DNA of 64,000 nucleotides from assembly GCF_001968815.1 (NCBI RefSeq), contig NZ_MIEQ01000027.1, positions 372,001-436,000 of the forward strand, in the 5' to 3' direction. Positions 50,801-56,609 of this stretch are shown one piece after another (positions within the stretch are counted from its first letter, which is position 1; each line of letters begins with the position of its first letter). A program made the translations under genes and the position numbers. This DNA is from Motiliproteus sp. MSK22-1. GTDB taxonomy: Bacteria > Pseudomonadota > Gammaproteobacteria > Pseudomonadales > Balneatricaceae. The notes beneath the pieces were generated by a model, which was given only the letters and a program-made list of their open reading frames with translations, searched no databases and was not told the origin of the DNA.

Positions 50801-52225
50801 GCCAATAATTCCTCAGCTGAAAGTGGCAATTTGCACTTCGAGGTGATTGCAGACGGGTCTCAAGGTGGTGAACAGAAATTGGCCACTTTGGTGATGAGTT
50901 ACAACCTTTCAGAAGCCTTACCGGCGCTGAAAGCCTCACCCGCTTACGTGGACACGGGAGTGGGCTTGGATAAAGCCATTACTGAAACGGTCACCTTGAG
51001 TAATACCGGTTTGGATACTCTGCAAAACCCACAGCTGACACTGACCGATGCCAATGGTAATCCGGCACCGTCCTGGGCCTTTATCAGCTCCAACAGCCAA
51101 CCGGGAGATTTGCTGGTCGGTGAGAGCCAGGCAGTACAAGTCAGCTTTAACCCCAGCGCTTCAGTGCCTCAGGATAACTATGAATTCCGGCTGAAAGTGA
51201 CCGGCGACAATATCAGCCCTTATCAGGTGCAGTACTTTGTTGCGGTTGTTTCCTCTGAAGTGGGTAACGCTTTCTTCCATGTCAGTGATATCTACACAGC
51301 CACACCAGACGAAAACCATCGACCGATCCCGGGGCTGGAAGGCGCTAAGATCGAAATTCAGAATGAAAAAATCTTGAAAATCGACAGTGCTCATTCCGAT
51401 GCCAATGGAGAAGTGTTCTTCGGTAACTTACCTGCGGGTACCTACAGCTACCGCGTCAGCGCCTTTGATCACGACAGTGTTAGTGGCCGTATTCAGGTTA
51501 AACCCGGAATTACAGTATCGGAAGACCCCTTCCTGATGAATACACTGGTTACGGTGGAATGGGAGGTGAAGGAAATCACCATTGAGGACAAGTACGAAAT
51601 TATTGTCCAAGCCACCTTTGAGACCAATGTACCAGTTGCGGTAGTGGTTGCTAATCCGCTAAGCATTAACCTTCCGGTTATGGAAGCCGGGGATCTGTTC
51701 TACGGAGAATTAACGCTGACTAACCACGGATTGATTCGCGCCGAAACCATGACTGCCGACCTGCCCACTGGCAATGAGTTTATCAGCATGGAATACCTGG
51801 CAGAGATCCCCGATACCTTGGGACCTGGTGATGTCTTTATACTGCCTTACCGAGTCCAGGCCCTGAATGACTTCAATCCAACACTGGACGGAGATGCCAC
51901 TGGCGGCGGTTGTGGTGATTTCCAGCTGGATGGACGGATCACCTATACCAGCGTCTGTACCAACGGTTCCTTGGTAAATGGTCAAAGCACCGTAGTCTGG
52001 GCCAGCAGCTGGGAAAGCAGCAGCTGTGGCAATGGAAACTCCGGTGGAGCAGGCGGCGGTGGTGGTAGCTCATACCGTTACGGAAACGGAGGAGGCGGTC
52101 GCTCGATAATAGATCGGAACTACAGCTCTTTTGATGAAGAAGATGAAGGGTTGTTCTGTGCGCCATTGCCTAGTTGCCCTACGGGTGATTGCAACAGCAA
52201 TACCGGAACAGGTACAGGACAATAG
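32804..52225 (+). CDS. Giant exported LamG/Ig-like/Fn3 protein (6473 aa)
   Basis: One open frame of 6473 residues. The signal peptide is RLAVHFVLLVSAFLSTFANA. Residues about 30-4000 hold some twelve LamG-type lectin-like domains, seen as repeated openings like LVAMYTGDNVNGTTLVDDS. They alternate with eight roughly 105-residue SbsA-like modules (GLISDLVVEFNTPIDEATF). Two copies of an unassigned domain start with GGYLINL (35147 and 42329). One other unassigned segment lies at 39180-39650. Residues about 4145-6200 carry bacterial Ig-like, Fn3-like and CARDB-like domains, and one carboxypeptidase-regulatory-like fold near 6150. The tail is Gly- and Cys-rich. No sortase motif, RTX repeat or autotransporter barrel is seen. 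It is preceded by transglutaminase-like and rhodanese-like genes and followed by an RHS gene. A cell-surface or secreted adhesin/carrier role is inferred. AAGGA lies 11 bases before the ATG. Confidence 0.88.
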   Translation: MQRNRLAVHFVLLVSAFLSTFANAESVATLPQDYIAHWSGHIESDVLVEDTGNYPGTAAGVTQIVGHIGQGLSFDGVDDGVLMSSALPPSGATTISFFALVNAGERISLGNSASSTDKVLGIYSNPADGSLTVEIESSGNNWSMVTPAEVLTNGIWNHIAVTVSSDLLISIYVNGIFVSSATAPAQPTARSSFSLMSGFDGYSQGSLDGIYVYSRDLLSQEIKALALEQSVIPTDNLEVAYDFAGMSGGFLPDSSAGADGSYDATVIKFTKGGGKHGISGKAGIGGYAYASEANLNHANFTVSIPFKRNALTATPQGFFSRGGNNTLAPWALSLDGEQNRLYFLMSEAGTKWDTLINPTTTITDTNWHVITGVKDGATAILYLDGVEIGSAAAPAGALWDTPIGVSIGAERHTTTQEIGRHLDGELGTARYYSYAMSPREVALLATERAVRPTAGLISEYTMDSNEGSTLVDAMDANNGDLLGATSVQGAIGSGLKFDLNTGGITVPHNEKLNFDGDYAYAAFASWTNTEYGLLFGKFNPDFPFEGPTAFTNYRLDQPETGRITFRESNTVGYMLASSTTDLNDGKLRHFVFQRKGNKLQIYIDGILDAEMTLASVKSFTDTSPFYMMGQVSIQKVGGVLDEVQVYAGRSLEPLEILSLSQRRDSVQLDTPAPKITQLTTGAGLISDLIVDFNTPIEEATFKPEDVTLVGDNFGPVTISNIEVINNQSFRVIFDAPLVEDNYSIQIGPDITGIDGKGMDQDESGGASNNVFQQPLDIAPLSGGYLINLISTSGTGNPGANDITQTDIEGWNDNYGATSQIAVTKATTGGTSIHQTGVVDWFEPDRTFYFDNEQRNAASDYATSTIDYLDSAGNIVFWTKTFSYGNYGSHMTYGTSQDHSGGKNPGHTRSHPKINGELKFISSTNTVKFSHIEVEPGNFDHGQVNSWELTEVDVDSIRKIRLTDSNVQSTYTIGARSSYVRLKLLPVELPAPKVNQIISGAGLISNLVVEFNTPIDEASFKPEDVTLVGDNSGPVTISNIEVINNQSFRVIFDAPLVEDNYSIQIGPDITGTNGKGMDQDENAGELNDVFQQQLDIVAPVPVTDPAHPDLVVMYTMDDISGSVVPDSSSNGNSATLVGAATVISGGVLGSSAVTISTSDTDGEDGIIRDTVDQIDFSQGLTLSTWIKRPAAWDPSQHIYTMIAGSGDPYSRPENSFYLLAYQRNIGSEIRFEFVIEGEGDQTASVAFITTDVNFLIDDQFHNIVVTYNGGNFASDSRMYIDGAEVASTLSAPALTFGAVTNKIGIGYNPNTTNASRPWYGEIDQFRLINSELNASQVSNLYSEVIAQDITSPTHSHLMAMYTGDNINGSALVDESIHGHDGSVSNITQTTGVSGNALSFNGTSSLVNLDAPSGLINLGDNNDFAISGFIKPRFVEGVYPKIISARGNSNNQRYEVNISPTGELAYDAFIPAGGAARSSILLQENQWQFFAVSYDASENLVTVRIDDQEEQIPYTETYDGGAPTVVHIGATFAGTSLTNHLNADLDNLRIFDTALSSADLDDLQAEISIDNLPAPKVTNVSTGAGLISDLVVEFNTPIDEATFKPEDVTLVGDNFGSVTISTIEVINSQSFRVIFDAPLVEDNYSIQIGPDITGTNGQEMDQDESNGEANDVFQGQLDIAAPQQIPTDNLAVYLDFADISGTSLPDTAPGASGIYDGTVVGSVTKTVMQAGVAANFDKANQERVDLPPLPGQDGDLTISFHINMTADNANMAAMLFTNRETSDYQAPMIIAMDDRSSQARTRALAVTLGSSGDSISYLVVDEAIEWGRDHHIAVVISGSSVKIFVDGIEKASGVHSGTRYSNSAPTRLMGKYGTNYSDYYTDGSMAKFRYYTRGLTEDEIVALSQEVPSITDPAHPDLVAMYTMDNILGSTILDESLNGHDASIIGGSTSISGVVDAAIHFNGIDQFAFVPGDNLLTGSFTMATWVQVKEGQVANLRQGGNGSGWSNTLIVSNRGVESAVVTSSPIENINTSYTFPTPLADDTWVFAVLRYESGSGIDISYNDQYSIRTVSSNNTGLRSSSDGFLLGGDRDNTFVESRQDQIRFFNRYLTDAELSSLYREGSSLAAQYKVPNNDVVGAISDPSDYLYDSIRGYYKENNTWDDYEVVIIPDINKVKSISANFTEYYDSPRSSLGQNVLKIILSDSSVINLGTIDSHEHGPTGQTIYKGDDGLEFLVTRNVINETYTYTIPDGLSVTEVQIVSNTYQSYPGSVRGIKDITANYLSNILDTNHPHLVAMYTGDNVIDSTLVDESIHGHDGTVSNITQTTGVSGNGLSFNGISSLIDLDGPGGLINLGDGNDFAMSGFIRPRFSEGVYPKIISARGNSNNQRYEVNISPTGELAYDAFIPAGGAARSSILLQENQWQFFAVSYDASENLVTVRIDDQEEQIPYTETYDGGAPSVVHIGATDVGTSLTNHLNADLDNLRIFDTALSSADMDDLQAEISIDNLPAPKVTNITTGAGLISDLVVEFNTPIDEATFNPEDVTLVGDNSGPVTISRIEVINSQSFRVIFESPLVEDNYSIQIGPNITGTSGKEMDQDESNGEANDVFQGQLNIAAPQQIPTDNLAVYLDFADISGTSLPDTAPGASGIYDGIVVGSVTKTVMQAGVAANFDKANQERVDLPPLPGQDGDLTISFHINLTAGNTNALAILLSSRIKSDIDAPMVIAIDDRSSRSRTKSLVVTLGSSGDSVSYLVVDEAIEWGRDHHITVVISGSSVKIFVDGIEKASGVHSGTRYSNSAPTRLMGKYATNYSDYYTDGSMAKFRYYTRGLTEDEIVALSKEVSRITDPAHPSLVAMYTGDNVNGTTLVDDSVNELDGTMSNITQTTGVSGKALLFNGSNGSVNLGAPSKLLSLGDNNDFAMSGFIKPVFNGAWAKLVAARGSSTNEKFEINISPTGQVAYGAFPPSGGAAAATTKLKDNVWQFFAVSYDASEDLVTFRIGDKEETIPYLETYSGGVPTVVHLGAALVSSSPEYHLNAELDNIRIFDTALSSADMTDLQAEISIDNLPAPKVTQITTGAGLISNLVVEFNTPIDEATFEPEDVTLVGNSFGSVTISRIEVIDSQSFRIIFDAALVEDNYSIQIGPNITGTNGKEMDQDESGGAANDVFQQQLDIAPLTGGYLINLFATSGSTDPGSNDINQTSADGWEDSYGATAQIAVTKATTGGVSINHSGVVDWFDPSRILYLDSRESNWGPDSAASTIDYLDSNGNIVFWTKTFSYGQYGSNMSFGTSQDHSNGTNRGHTGIYPKIRGKLIFDQHANTVSFTKHENGSGGRVNSWELTDVDVSSIRKIRLTDSSVQSTYTSYGSAYVRLKLLPIAPKVTKITTDIGLISDLIVDFNTPIEEASFEPEDVTLLGDNFGPVTISRIEVINSKSFRVIFDAPLVEDIYSIQIGPNITGTNGKGMDQDESGWVANDVFLGQIEVVAPISLTDTSHPDLLAFYTMDNIVGTTLFDESPNGHDATIVGGPSSVQGVVDNAILFNGLDQHATVPGNNLLTGAFTIATWVKVKEGEIVRINQGRDGHGSGWSVAFTVHNKGVFGSIVSSSPVAQVSTGYSFPAALPDDTWVFAVFRYEPGVGIDVSYNGQNGVSSETFSNTGLRSSSYGLVVGGSDHVGNLVKGRQDQTRLFNRYLTDAELSVLHNEVTLDLVPKVNQLITAPGLISNLTVEFNVAIDAATFGTDDVSIDGNISGLVAVADAVPIDDFRFRIDFASPLAEDSYSVQIGPEIRDTYGRVMDQYENGGSENDAFVGQIDIVPLAPLTDAAHPDLLAFYTMDNIVGTTLFDESPNGHDATIVGGPSSVQGVVDNAILFNGLDQHATVPGNNLLTGAFTIATWVKVKEGEIVRINQGRDGHGSGWSVAFTVHNKGVFGSIVSSSPVAQVSTGYSFPAALPDDTWVFAVFRYEPGVGIDVSYNSQNGVSSETFSNTGLRSSSYGLVVGGSDHVGNLVKGRQDQTRLFNRYLTDAELGILHNEVILKLAPKVNQITTEPGLISNLTVEFNVAIDTSTFAPDDVIIEGNNTGPVTIADVQSIDGYRFRVDFSVPLEEDTYSVQIGPIIFGTNGRGMDQDEDGIEQEVDDYYQTQFSVDVSKPSAPTVNFPVVPVINTTNQLSVEISGDRDADSTILITGTENVSLEVSLGSDPWVVQVPLVEGLSTFNIVSADAAGNQSEAVQLQFNADSIKPLVTAASPVGLSNQTPGQFTFTVQEDGSGIDLVNSSIAVTRNGVSQSGTLTQETNQVIFTPAVQMLQGVYLMTPSLVDHAGNRSVTTEYNFTLDYEAPTPLTVDDYPSATSINVHTLTGTKEAGTGVWIDGELAVAISADTTWSYQVNLIEGDNSFELQPRDGAGNPGDTLLVQIRYGNTAPGAVTFAVADEGDGTTLTLDWQAYDEVANGNNIAEYRVYTSTGSFTDVGALTPVAVVPGGQKQATLTGLNRAELLYLAVVAVDSQELFLSEVTPTTATPVDIVPPGAASNLQVTPTATSLTVSWHAPATQVVDLKGYRLTVDDGVAPNTIEILASSLSDPLDPVIHLLDSLAPAASFQISVVAYDGDNNESPAVSLGAATLLANPANPSLVELSSQVELTWDVVTPWSLLKEYAIYVESASFTSVEGLEPRLKVAKGASDGITLTQSIAGLENGTTYYVAVTAINISEGETPEVTALAATPTSDADGPEVTTISYRTSALTQDMTLTPTLAHSGSVDVVASDLSAISRVEFYLADTLLGTDFAPDGNDRYSQALDLVSLEDANHTLTIKLYDTWENHNEQSYDFSVAIAAPAAPVLVTPASGYLTNDATLRIEGTALTGTQVQLYRNDQPVGNPLVVNSQGQFSQIVTLEEGDNHYTAAAEFPERGGLGALSGIVTVTLNTAIPNAPGGFKAISGEMGQVFLSWSPVTSSDPENQIKGYQLYRSSAAFSAIDDPGVDPVNSALLTNNEFADMPVPDGTYYYRVATSNQIGTPSALSEQVVAEADSVGPRAESITYVSLGNYDEANQRFGLGGVQVTVRFDEPLRNDPYLSIVPAGGLPITLDLSKDYNDDLRYTGSFNIDSSTISGTAYAVLSSYDNAGNRGTEIDEGATLLVDTLGPEVTKLGLNPVSPLKVDESNGLWVEVLLNLADEVSALSTPTLIPMVDGVIVAEYSAGIALSRDSQSIQGTPLWVGGFQLPNSAGQDGSGNPIAANLSFQYSAVDDLGNQTDRIQGQTLFQLYQGDLPPLAAPRALTAKAIKDGGVELNWEAVENAVGYLLYRQAPGENELSQWQSLSTTSFTDTTHTDGDYAYAVTSLRRENGQETISALSDVLQVSADRTAPDAPTNTQLVLNGAGIVVTWVAPVLDAEGQVQDLEGLTYNLYRLPLGEGEQASQQTLNDTTPIQTGIPEPIALDSTPSEAEHSYVLTAVDAAGNESSPGQTVYLNFGLLPVSGLNVTLNAEGFPELSWSHQGAAIKGYHIYYDDGQEGEAQNLIPLTQALIPHQGNPTTFTDSAYNGGETSDGAAIQRRYTVVAVDDFDVQSVGHSLVLPALSVHLDEPENGDPVMYRGVMNELRFRVENRGSLPATSLILEAIVDDNGTQRVHQSERFDVEGSAIAPVSVIVGGYEKLDVYSQLQLRIKQQPFAGENITIGQNKEVAVGDKALFATVNLEAFTRGSTGLASFTLDNTSDVDTEVVLARSNGNSVSDEVRFILEDLDGNVLAVQEVQQFSGGVINVSNGAMVARLAPGESFTSELFQIPVPEASPDQVLLRLEIDHFHYQIGRGTHVAIEGTGSRHQVPLADLSYKANIADISPSLLYGEGEVSITGQAVDSETEAPMAGVPISLVTEVRGFEQLVTVFTDGLGNFSHTYNPQGNSGTYAVSAIHPDSITRPAQAEFVVQNAVVSPGSINIRIPRNYTQPVSIKVKSGYATSLSNVRLKQILAPTDDPQSEPSLPAGVTLNTGVPANIAANQTGYLNVHFSANNSSAESGNLHFEVIADGSQGGEQKLATLVMSYNLSEALPALKASPAYVDTGVGLDKAITETVTLSNTGLDTLQNPQLTLTDANGNPAPSWAFISSNSQPGDLLVGESQAVQVSFNPSASVPQDNYEFRLKVTGDNISPYQVQYFVAVVSSEVGNAFFHVSDIYTATPDENHRPIPGLEGAKIEIQNEKILKIDSAHSDANGEVFFGNLPAGTYSYRVSAFDHDSVSGRIQVKPGITVSEDPFLMNTLVTVEWEVKEITIEDKYEIIVQATFETNVPVAVVVANPLSINLPVMEAGDLFYGELTLTNHGLIRAETMTADLPTGNEFISMEYLAEIPDTLGPGDVFILPYRVQALNDFNPTLDGDATGGGCGDFQLDGRITYTSVCTNGSLVNGQSTVVWASSWESSSCGNGNSGGAGGGGGSSYRYGNGGGGRSIIDRNYSSFDEEDEGLFCAPLPSCPTGDCNSNTGTGTGQ
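36870..38520 (+). repeat. Segmental duplication copy 1 (period 2805 bp)
   Basis: This segment (LamG, Ig-like module, LamG) is repeated at 39675-41325 with an offset of exactly 2805 bases (935 codons). Long stretches are nearly identical in DNA. Anchors are CTTGTCGATGAGTCG at 36911 and 39716, and CCTCAACAAATACCG at 37841 and 40646. Confidence 0.85.
39675..41325 (+). repeat. Segmental duplication copy 2 (period 2805 bp)
   Basis: Partner of 36870-38520. A block near 40895-41045 is clearly diverged from its counterpart at 38090-38240, although the sequence on both sides is almost unchanged. Confidence 0.85.
43281..43886 (+). repeat. Tandem LamG duplication copy 1 (period 990 bp)
   Basis: About 600 bases, one LamG domain, repeated at 44271-44876 with only a handful of base differences. 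The intervening Ig-like modules are much more diverged, so the LamG copies look recently homogenised. Confidence 0.88.
44271..44876 (+). repeat. Tandem LamG duplication copy 2 (period 990 bp)
   Basis: Partner of 43281-43886. Visible differences include AATGGCCAAAA against AATAGCCAAAA near 43725/44715, and the codons around TATCTTACAG against TATTTAACAG near the end. Confidence 0.88.
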
Positions 52226-52231
52226 CAATAG

Positions 52232-52282
52232 CAATGGGGTCAGACTTCATTGTTGAAGCGTCAATGGAGTCTGACCCCATTG
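52232..52282. repeat. Paired inverted REP element
   Basis: Two 21-base arms (52232-52252 and 52262-52282) are inverted copies with one mismatch around a nine-base loop. Each contains the GGGGTCAGAC / GTCTGACCCC core shared with the elements around the RAYT gene 4.7 kb downstream. It begins seven bases after the giant-gene stop and may also act as an mRNA-stabilising stem. Confidence 0.85.
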
Positions 52283-52323
52283 ACGCGGACGGATAGCAAG
52301 TTAAAAGGACAGGTTTAAAACCT

Positions 52324-55300
52324 ATGAAGAAATACACATTGATCAGAATGGCAGCGATGTTACTGGCGGGACTAATAAGTGCCGAAGTACTGGCTGTGGG
52401 CGGTATTACGTCCGATAACGCCAGTCCCAATTTTGCCACAGGCAAGATCAATGAGACCTTTACCGATCTAACTGTAAAGGTATTGGGTGGAACTGTCCGC
52501 ACGACTCGTTACTGGGAAGATGATAAGTGGGTCTGGAACCGGCGCTGGGCTGATCTTGAACCAGCATGGAGTGATCTCGACGACCCGCACCCGTCGTCCT
52601 TTCGCCGGATCGATTCCTATTATCCCCGCATTATAGGGGAATCAACCGCCACCTATGAAAATCAGCTGATCTACACCATCACTTACCGGGAAGAGCAGGA
52701 CGAATATCGCTGGGCAGATCGCAAGGGCAACGTGATCGACTACGCTGTTGAGCGAGATGATAACGGCAAGATAACTCGTATTCCTATGGTGCGCTACAGC
52801 GACCGCAATGGCGTTACTGTCAGTGTAGATCGTAATGAACAAGGTGAAATCAGCGCTGTTCGGGATCATCACGGTAATGTCGTAGTTAACTTTGATTGGG
52901 AACCCGGTTCAAAACCCGGTGAATACCAAATAGCAAAAGTCAGCGATTACAGTGGTCGTAAGGTGCTCTATCACTACGACGGCGAAGATAAACTGATCGG
53001 TATCGATGACCCCAGAAGCAAGCGCTACAGCTTTACCTACGACAGTAACGGTCAGTTGAGCAGCTTTAGTGATGCCAAAGGGCAAGCTACCACCTATAAC
53101 ATGAGCCCCAGTATTGCTGCAGCTGATGCTGTCAGCATTTCAGCAGGGGGTCAGACCTGTACTTTTTCTCGGGATCAGGGCGGCGAACTGAAAGGAATGA
53201 CCAACGCCGATGGCGCCGGAAGCACCTACGAAACCTCATTTAATGAAGATAAACGGGTCTTTATCCACCGTGAAACCGATGCTACTGGGGTCGTTAAGGA
53301 AAAAGAGTATGACGAACACGGAACTCTGGTTTCTTACGGGCTGGGCAATGATGCTCGTACAACCCGGGATGTAGTTCTGTCAGATGGTTCTATCGGTGTC
53401 GCCAATCTGGTGGATAACTACAGCTACTCCTATGGGATTACTGTAGTCACTACGTTGAGTGGTGGACTGGTGAGCAAAAATTGTTATGCCACAGAAAGTG
53501 GTGGCGTGCAGTCCCAGGTGGGTAGTGGGGCATTGACTTATGTGGCTCAGACCGTGGATACCGATCCGCGGGGTGGCAAGACCGTTACTGAGTATGATCA
53601 GTTTAAGAATGTGCTTCGTAAGACTTATCCGGATGGGAGTTCCGTTAACACTACCTATGATGTTCATTTTAGTCTCCCTTTAATCAAAACAGATGCACGG
53701 GGTGTGGTAACGGAGTATCAGTATGATGACTCGGGGAATTTGTTGGCGCTGATTGAGGCTAAGGGGTTGCCTGAGCAGCGGACTACTCGGTATGAGTATG
53801 ATGGGTATGGGCAGCTTATCAAAATGATTACAGGGGAGTCTGTTGCGGGTGGGACCGAGTTGGCGGTTACTCGGTGGAAGTATGATGATCGGGGGAATCT
53901 GACTAAGCTGACCGATCCTTTAAACCAAGTAATATCCTTTGCTGATCACGATGGGCTAGGTAACTCGTTTACTATCATGGATGCGGACAATAAACAATGG
54001 AATCTCAATTTTGATGAGGCGGGCAATCTGTTAAGTTTTACCAACCCTGCTAACCAAGGTTTCCAGTACGAGTACGATGATGCTGGTTTCATTGTGAGGC
54101 AAAGCGAGACTAATAGCAGCTCATTAACTTTTGCAAACAATAGTGCAGGTTTTCCTTTATCAATCACTGATGTAGCTAGTAATAAAACAACGCTAGAATA
54201 TGACAAAAGCAACCGTCTTACTGCGTTGGTTGATGCAAATGGTAATGCTCTTTATTCCAGCTATGATAATCAAGGGCGTTTGGTTAGTAACACAGATGGC
54301 TTGGGTAATAAAACGTTGTTCAGCTATAGAAAAGAGCGTTTGGAGAACATTCACTATCCCACTTTTGAGCAACAGATAAACTATGACAATCGTGACAGAG
54401 TTATAAGCACCATCCAGCGTGCTGACAATCTGGAGATACTACGCAGTTTTGGTTATGACCGTGATAATAATCTAACCGAAAGAACAGATGCCAAGGGTAA
54501 TAGAGCTTCAGGAGTTTATGATGCCTTTAACCGCTTGGTATGGTGGACCGATGCTGAAGGCGGGGAAACGCACTTTGAGTATGATACACGGGATAACCTC
54601 ATCCAGGTGACAGATCCTGAAGGGCGAGTGACTCGGTACACCTACACCCTAAGGGACCAGCTAGCCAGTGAGATCAAACAAGGTGAGTCTGGTTCTTCCA
54701 GCCATAGCTTTCAGTACGATGAATGGGGCAATTTGATCGCTGAAATCAATCCCGCTGATGAAAAAATAATGTATGGCTATGATGATGCAAATCGTTGGAC
54801 AACAAGCAAATTATATGCTCAAAAAGGTGACTCCGAACCTATTAAAGTAGTTTCTCTTGGTTATAACGAGAAAGATCAGTACATAGGTTACAATCAGACC
54901 GTTGGAAGTGCTCCATCGGGGCAGACTTCAGATATTGTGACTCTCAGTGAAAGCTATAGTCATAACAATCTGAATCAAGTAGTAGGGGTTACTATGGACT
55001 ATGGTTCTTTCCAGAAAACCTATAGCTATAGTTACTATCCCAATGGTTTAAAAAGAAGCTATACAAATCCAGAGGGTATCACATATAGCTATCACTACAA
55101 TAAAAACAATCAACTCGCAGCAGTAGTCATACCTGGTGTAGGATCGCTTGCTTACAGCGACTTTGATTGGCTTCGTCCTCAGATGTTGACACTCCCTGGT
55201 GGTACAAAGATATTAACCAAATACGATGCTTTGCAGCGACAGGAGGAGCGAAAGCTATACAATGCTGCCGATAATGAGCTAGCTAAAGCTATTTATACTT

Positions 55301-56535
55301 ATGACGTAGAAGGCAATATCACTGCAATTCAAACCGAATACGGTGGCTACTATTTCGATTATGATAAGCGCTATCGGCTTACTGGCGTTGATTACCCCAG
55401 CGATAATGTTTTGACTACCAAAACTGAAACCTTTGCTTATGATGGTGTTGGTAACCGTACCCGCAAAGCCTCCATTATAGCTGGCTCAGAGGGGGTTAAT
55501 GTTGTTGTGTCTAACTACAACGCTAAGAACCAGCTAACAGGTCAAGATAATGCCTGGCAATACCACTACAATCAGAACGGTCATAAAGTTAAAAAGGAAT
55601 ATATAGGAGCTGATGCTGAAAATAACCTGCCAAATGTGATCGACTATACCTACAACCGAGAAGAGCGACTTATAGAAATTCATCATGATGGGGTTTCTAT
55701 GGCGCAATTTGCTTATGACCCTTTTGGCCGGCGGATTAGTAAAACAGTCGATGGTATAACCAGCTACTTCCTATATACAGATCAAGGGCTGGCTGCTGAA
55801 TATGATTCCACGGGAGTTTTGATCAAGGAATACCAGTATAAGCAAGGTGGCAGCTGGGGAACCGCACCGATGTTCCAGCGCACTGCTGATGGAAAGTACT
55901 ATTATTATCAGAATGATCATTTGGGTACTCCACACCGCTTGCTTGCGGCTAGTGGCGCTGTTGTTTGGGAGGGGCGGTATGAGGCTTTTGGACGAACAGT
56001 AGTTTTGAAGCAAATTGTTGAAAATAATTTGAGGTTTTCTGGTCAGTACTATGATGAGGAAACAGGGCTCCATCAAAATTATTTTAGGGACTATGATCCT
56101 GGAGAGGGGCGCTACTTACAAAGTGACCCTATTGGGCTAAACGGAGGTTTAAATACCTATGTATATGCTGGGGGAAATCCATTGATATACTCTGACCCTT
56201 TCGGATTGGTTTCTCCAGGAAATCATAGGCTCGATCCCGATCAAGTTGAACGGATTAAAGAAAGACTAAAAGATCCTGGGCTGGATAAGAAGATTAGAAA
56301 TGAGCTACAAAAGAAACTTAAAAGGCATGAAAAAGCTGCAGGTGATAGGCACAGTCGGAAATCAAAAGATAAAAAAGGTAAAGGTAAAGGTAAAGGGAAG
56401 TCTCTAAAAGGATTTAATCCGTATATTACTAGTATGTATTTGTCATGTCTGCATGGAGTTGCGCCTTGCGGCATATGTGACCTTCTCGGCGTTGAAAACC
56501 CTAAATGTGGTGGTGATTTTCCAAATGAATGCTAA
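52324..56535 (+). CDS. Sec-exported RHS/YD-repeat protein, candidate toxin carrier
   Basis: 1403 residues with a signal peptide (LIRMAAMLLAGLISAEVLAV). An N-terminal beta region (about 25-190) is followed by YD repeats across about 190-1190 (YDDSGNLLALIEAKG, FAYDGVGNRTRKA and similar). The RHS-associated core (about 1190-1296) has YYYQNDHLGTPHRLL and ends in DPIGLNGG..YAGGNPLIYSDPFGL. The variable tip after the core is only about 107 residues. It has a charged helical part, a Lys/Gly run (KGKGKGKGK) and a Cys-rich end (five Cys including CGICDLLG). I recognise no toxin domain in it. Export by Sec, rather than linkage to VgrG/T6SS, is unusual for Gram-negative RHS toxins. The gene follows the giant gene directly, and a small DUF4288-like gene follows it. 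Confidence 0.9.
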   Translation: MKKYTLIRMAAMLLAGLISAEVLAVGGITSDNASPNFATGKINETFTDLTVKVLGGTVRTTRYWEDDKWVWNRRWADLEPAWSDLDDPHPSSFRRIDSYYPRIIGESTATYENQLIYTITYREEQDEYRWADRKGNVIDYAVERDDNGKITRIPMVRYSDRNGVTVSVDRNEQGEISAVRDHHGNVVVNFDWEPGSKPGEYQIAKVSDYSGRKVLYHYDGEDKLIGIDDPRSKRYSFTYDSNGQLSSFSDAKGQATTYNMSPSIAAADAVSISAGGQTCTFSRDQGGELKGMTNADGAGSTYETSFNEDKRVFIHRETDATGVVKEKEYDEHGTLVSYGLGNDARTTRDVVLSDGSIGVANLVDNYSYSYGITVVTTLSGGLVSKNCYATESGGVQSQVGSGALTYVAQTVDTDPRGGKTVTEYDQFKNVLRKTYPDGSSVNTTYDVHFSLPLIKTDARGVVTEYQYDDSGNLLALIEAKGLPEQRTTRYEYDGYGQLIKMITGESVAGGTELAVTRWKYDDRGNLTKLTDPLNQVISFADHDGLGNSFTIMDADNKQWNLNFDEAGNLLSFTNPANQGFQYEYDDAGFIVRQSETNSSSLTFANNSAGFPLSITDVASNKTTLEYDKSNRLTALVDANGNALYSSYDNQGRLVSNTDGLGNKTLFSYRKERLENIHYPTFEQQINYDNRDRVISTIQRADNLEILRSFGYDRDNNLTERTDAKGNRASGVYDAFNRLVWWTDAEGGETHFEYDTRDNLIQVTDPEGRVTRYTYTLRDQLASEIKQGESGSSSHSFQYDEWGNLIAEINPADEKIMYGYDDANRWTTSKLYAQKGDSEPIKVVSLGYNEKDQYIGYNQTVGSAPSGQTSDIVTLSESYSHNNLNQVVGVTMDYGSFQKTYSYSYYPNGLKRSYTNPEGITYSYHYNKNNQLAAVVIPGVGSLAYSDFDWLRPQMLTLPGGTKILTKYDALQRQEERKLYNAADNELAKAIYTYDVEGNITAIQTEYGGYYFDYDKRYRLTGVDYPSDNVLTTKTETFAYDGVGNRTRKASIIAGSEGVNVVVSNYNAKNQLTGQDNAWQYHYNQNGHKVKKEYIGADAENNLPNVIDYTYNREERLIEIHHDGVSMAQFAYDPFGRRISKTVDGITSYFLYTDQGLAAEYDSTGVLIKEYQYKQGGSWGTAPMFQRTADGKYYYYQNDHLGTPHRLLAASGAVVWEGRYEAFGRTVVLKQIVENNLRFSGQYYDEETGLHQNYFRDYDPGEGRYLQSDPIGLNGGLNTYVYAGGNPLIYSDPFGLVSPGNHRLDPDQVERIKERLKDPGLDKKIRNELQKKLKRHEKAAGDRHSRKSKDKKGKGKGKGKSLKGFNPYITSMYLSCLHGVAPCGICDLLGVENPKCGGDFPNEC

Positions 56536-56609
56536 AGATCATCGTTTAGTTGAGAATAGAGTTTTTATCTAATGACGCTTGGCATTAGGTTAGCAGTTTA
56601 GGAGTGTAT

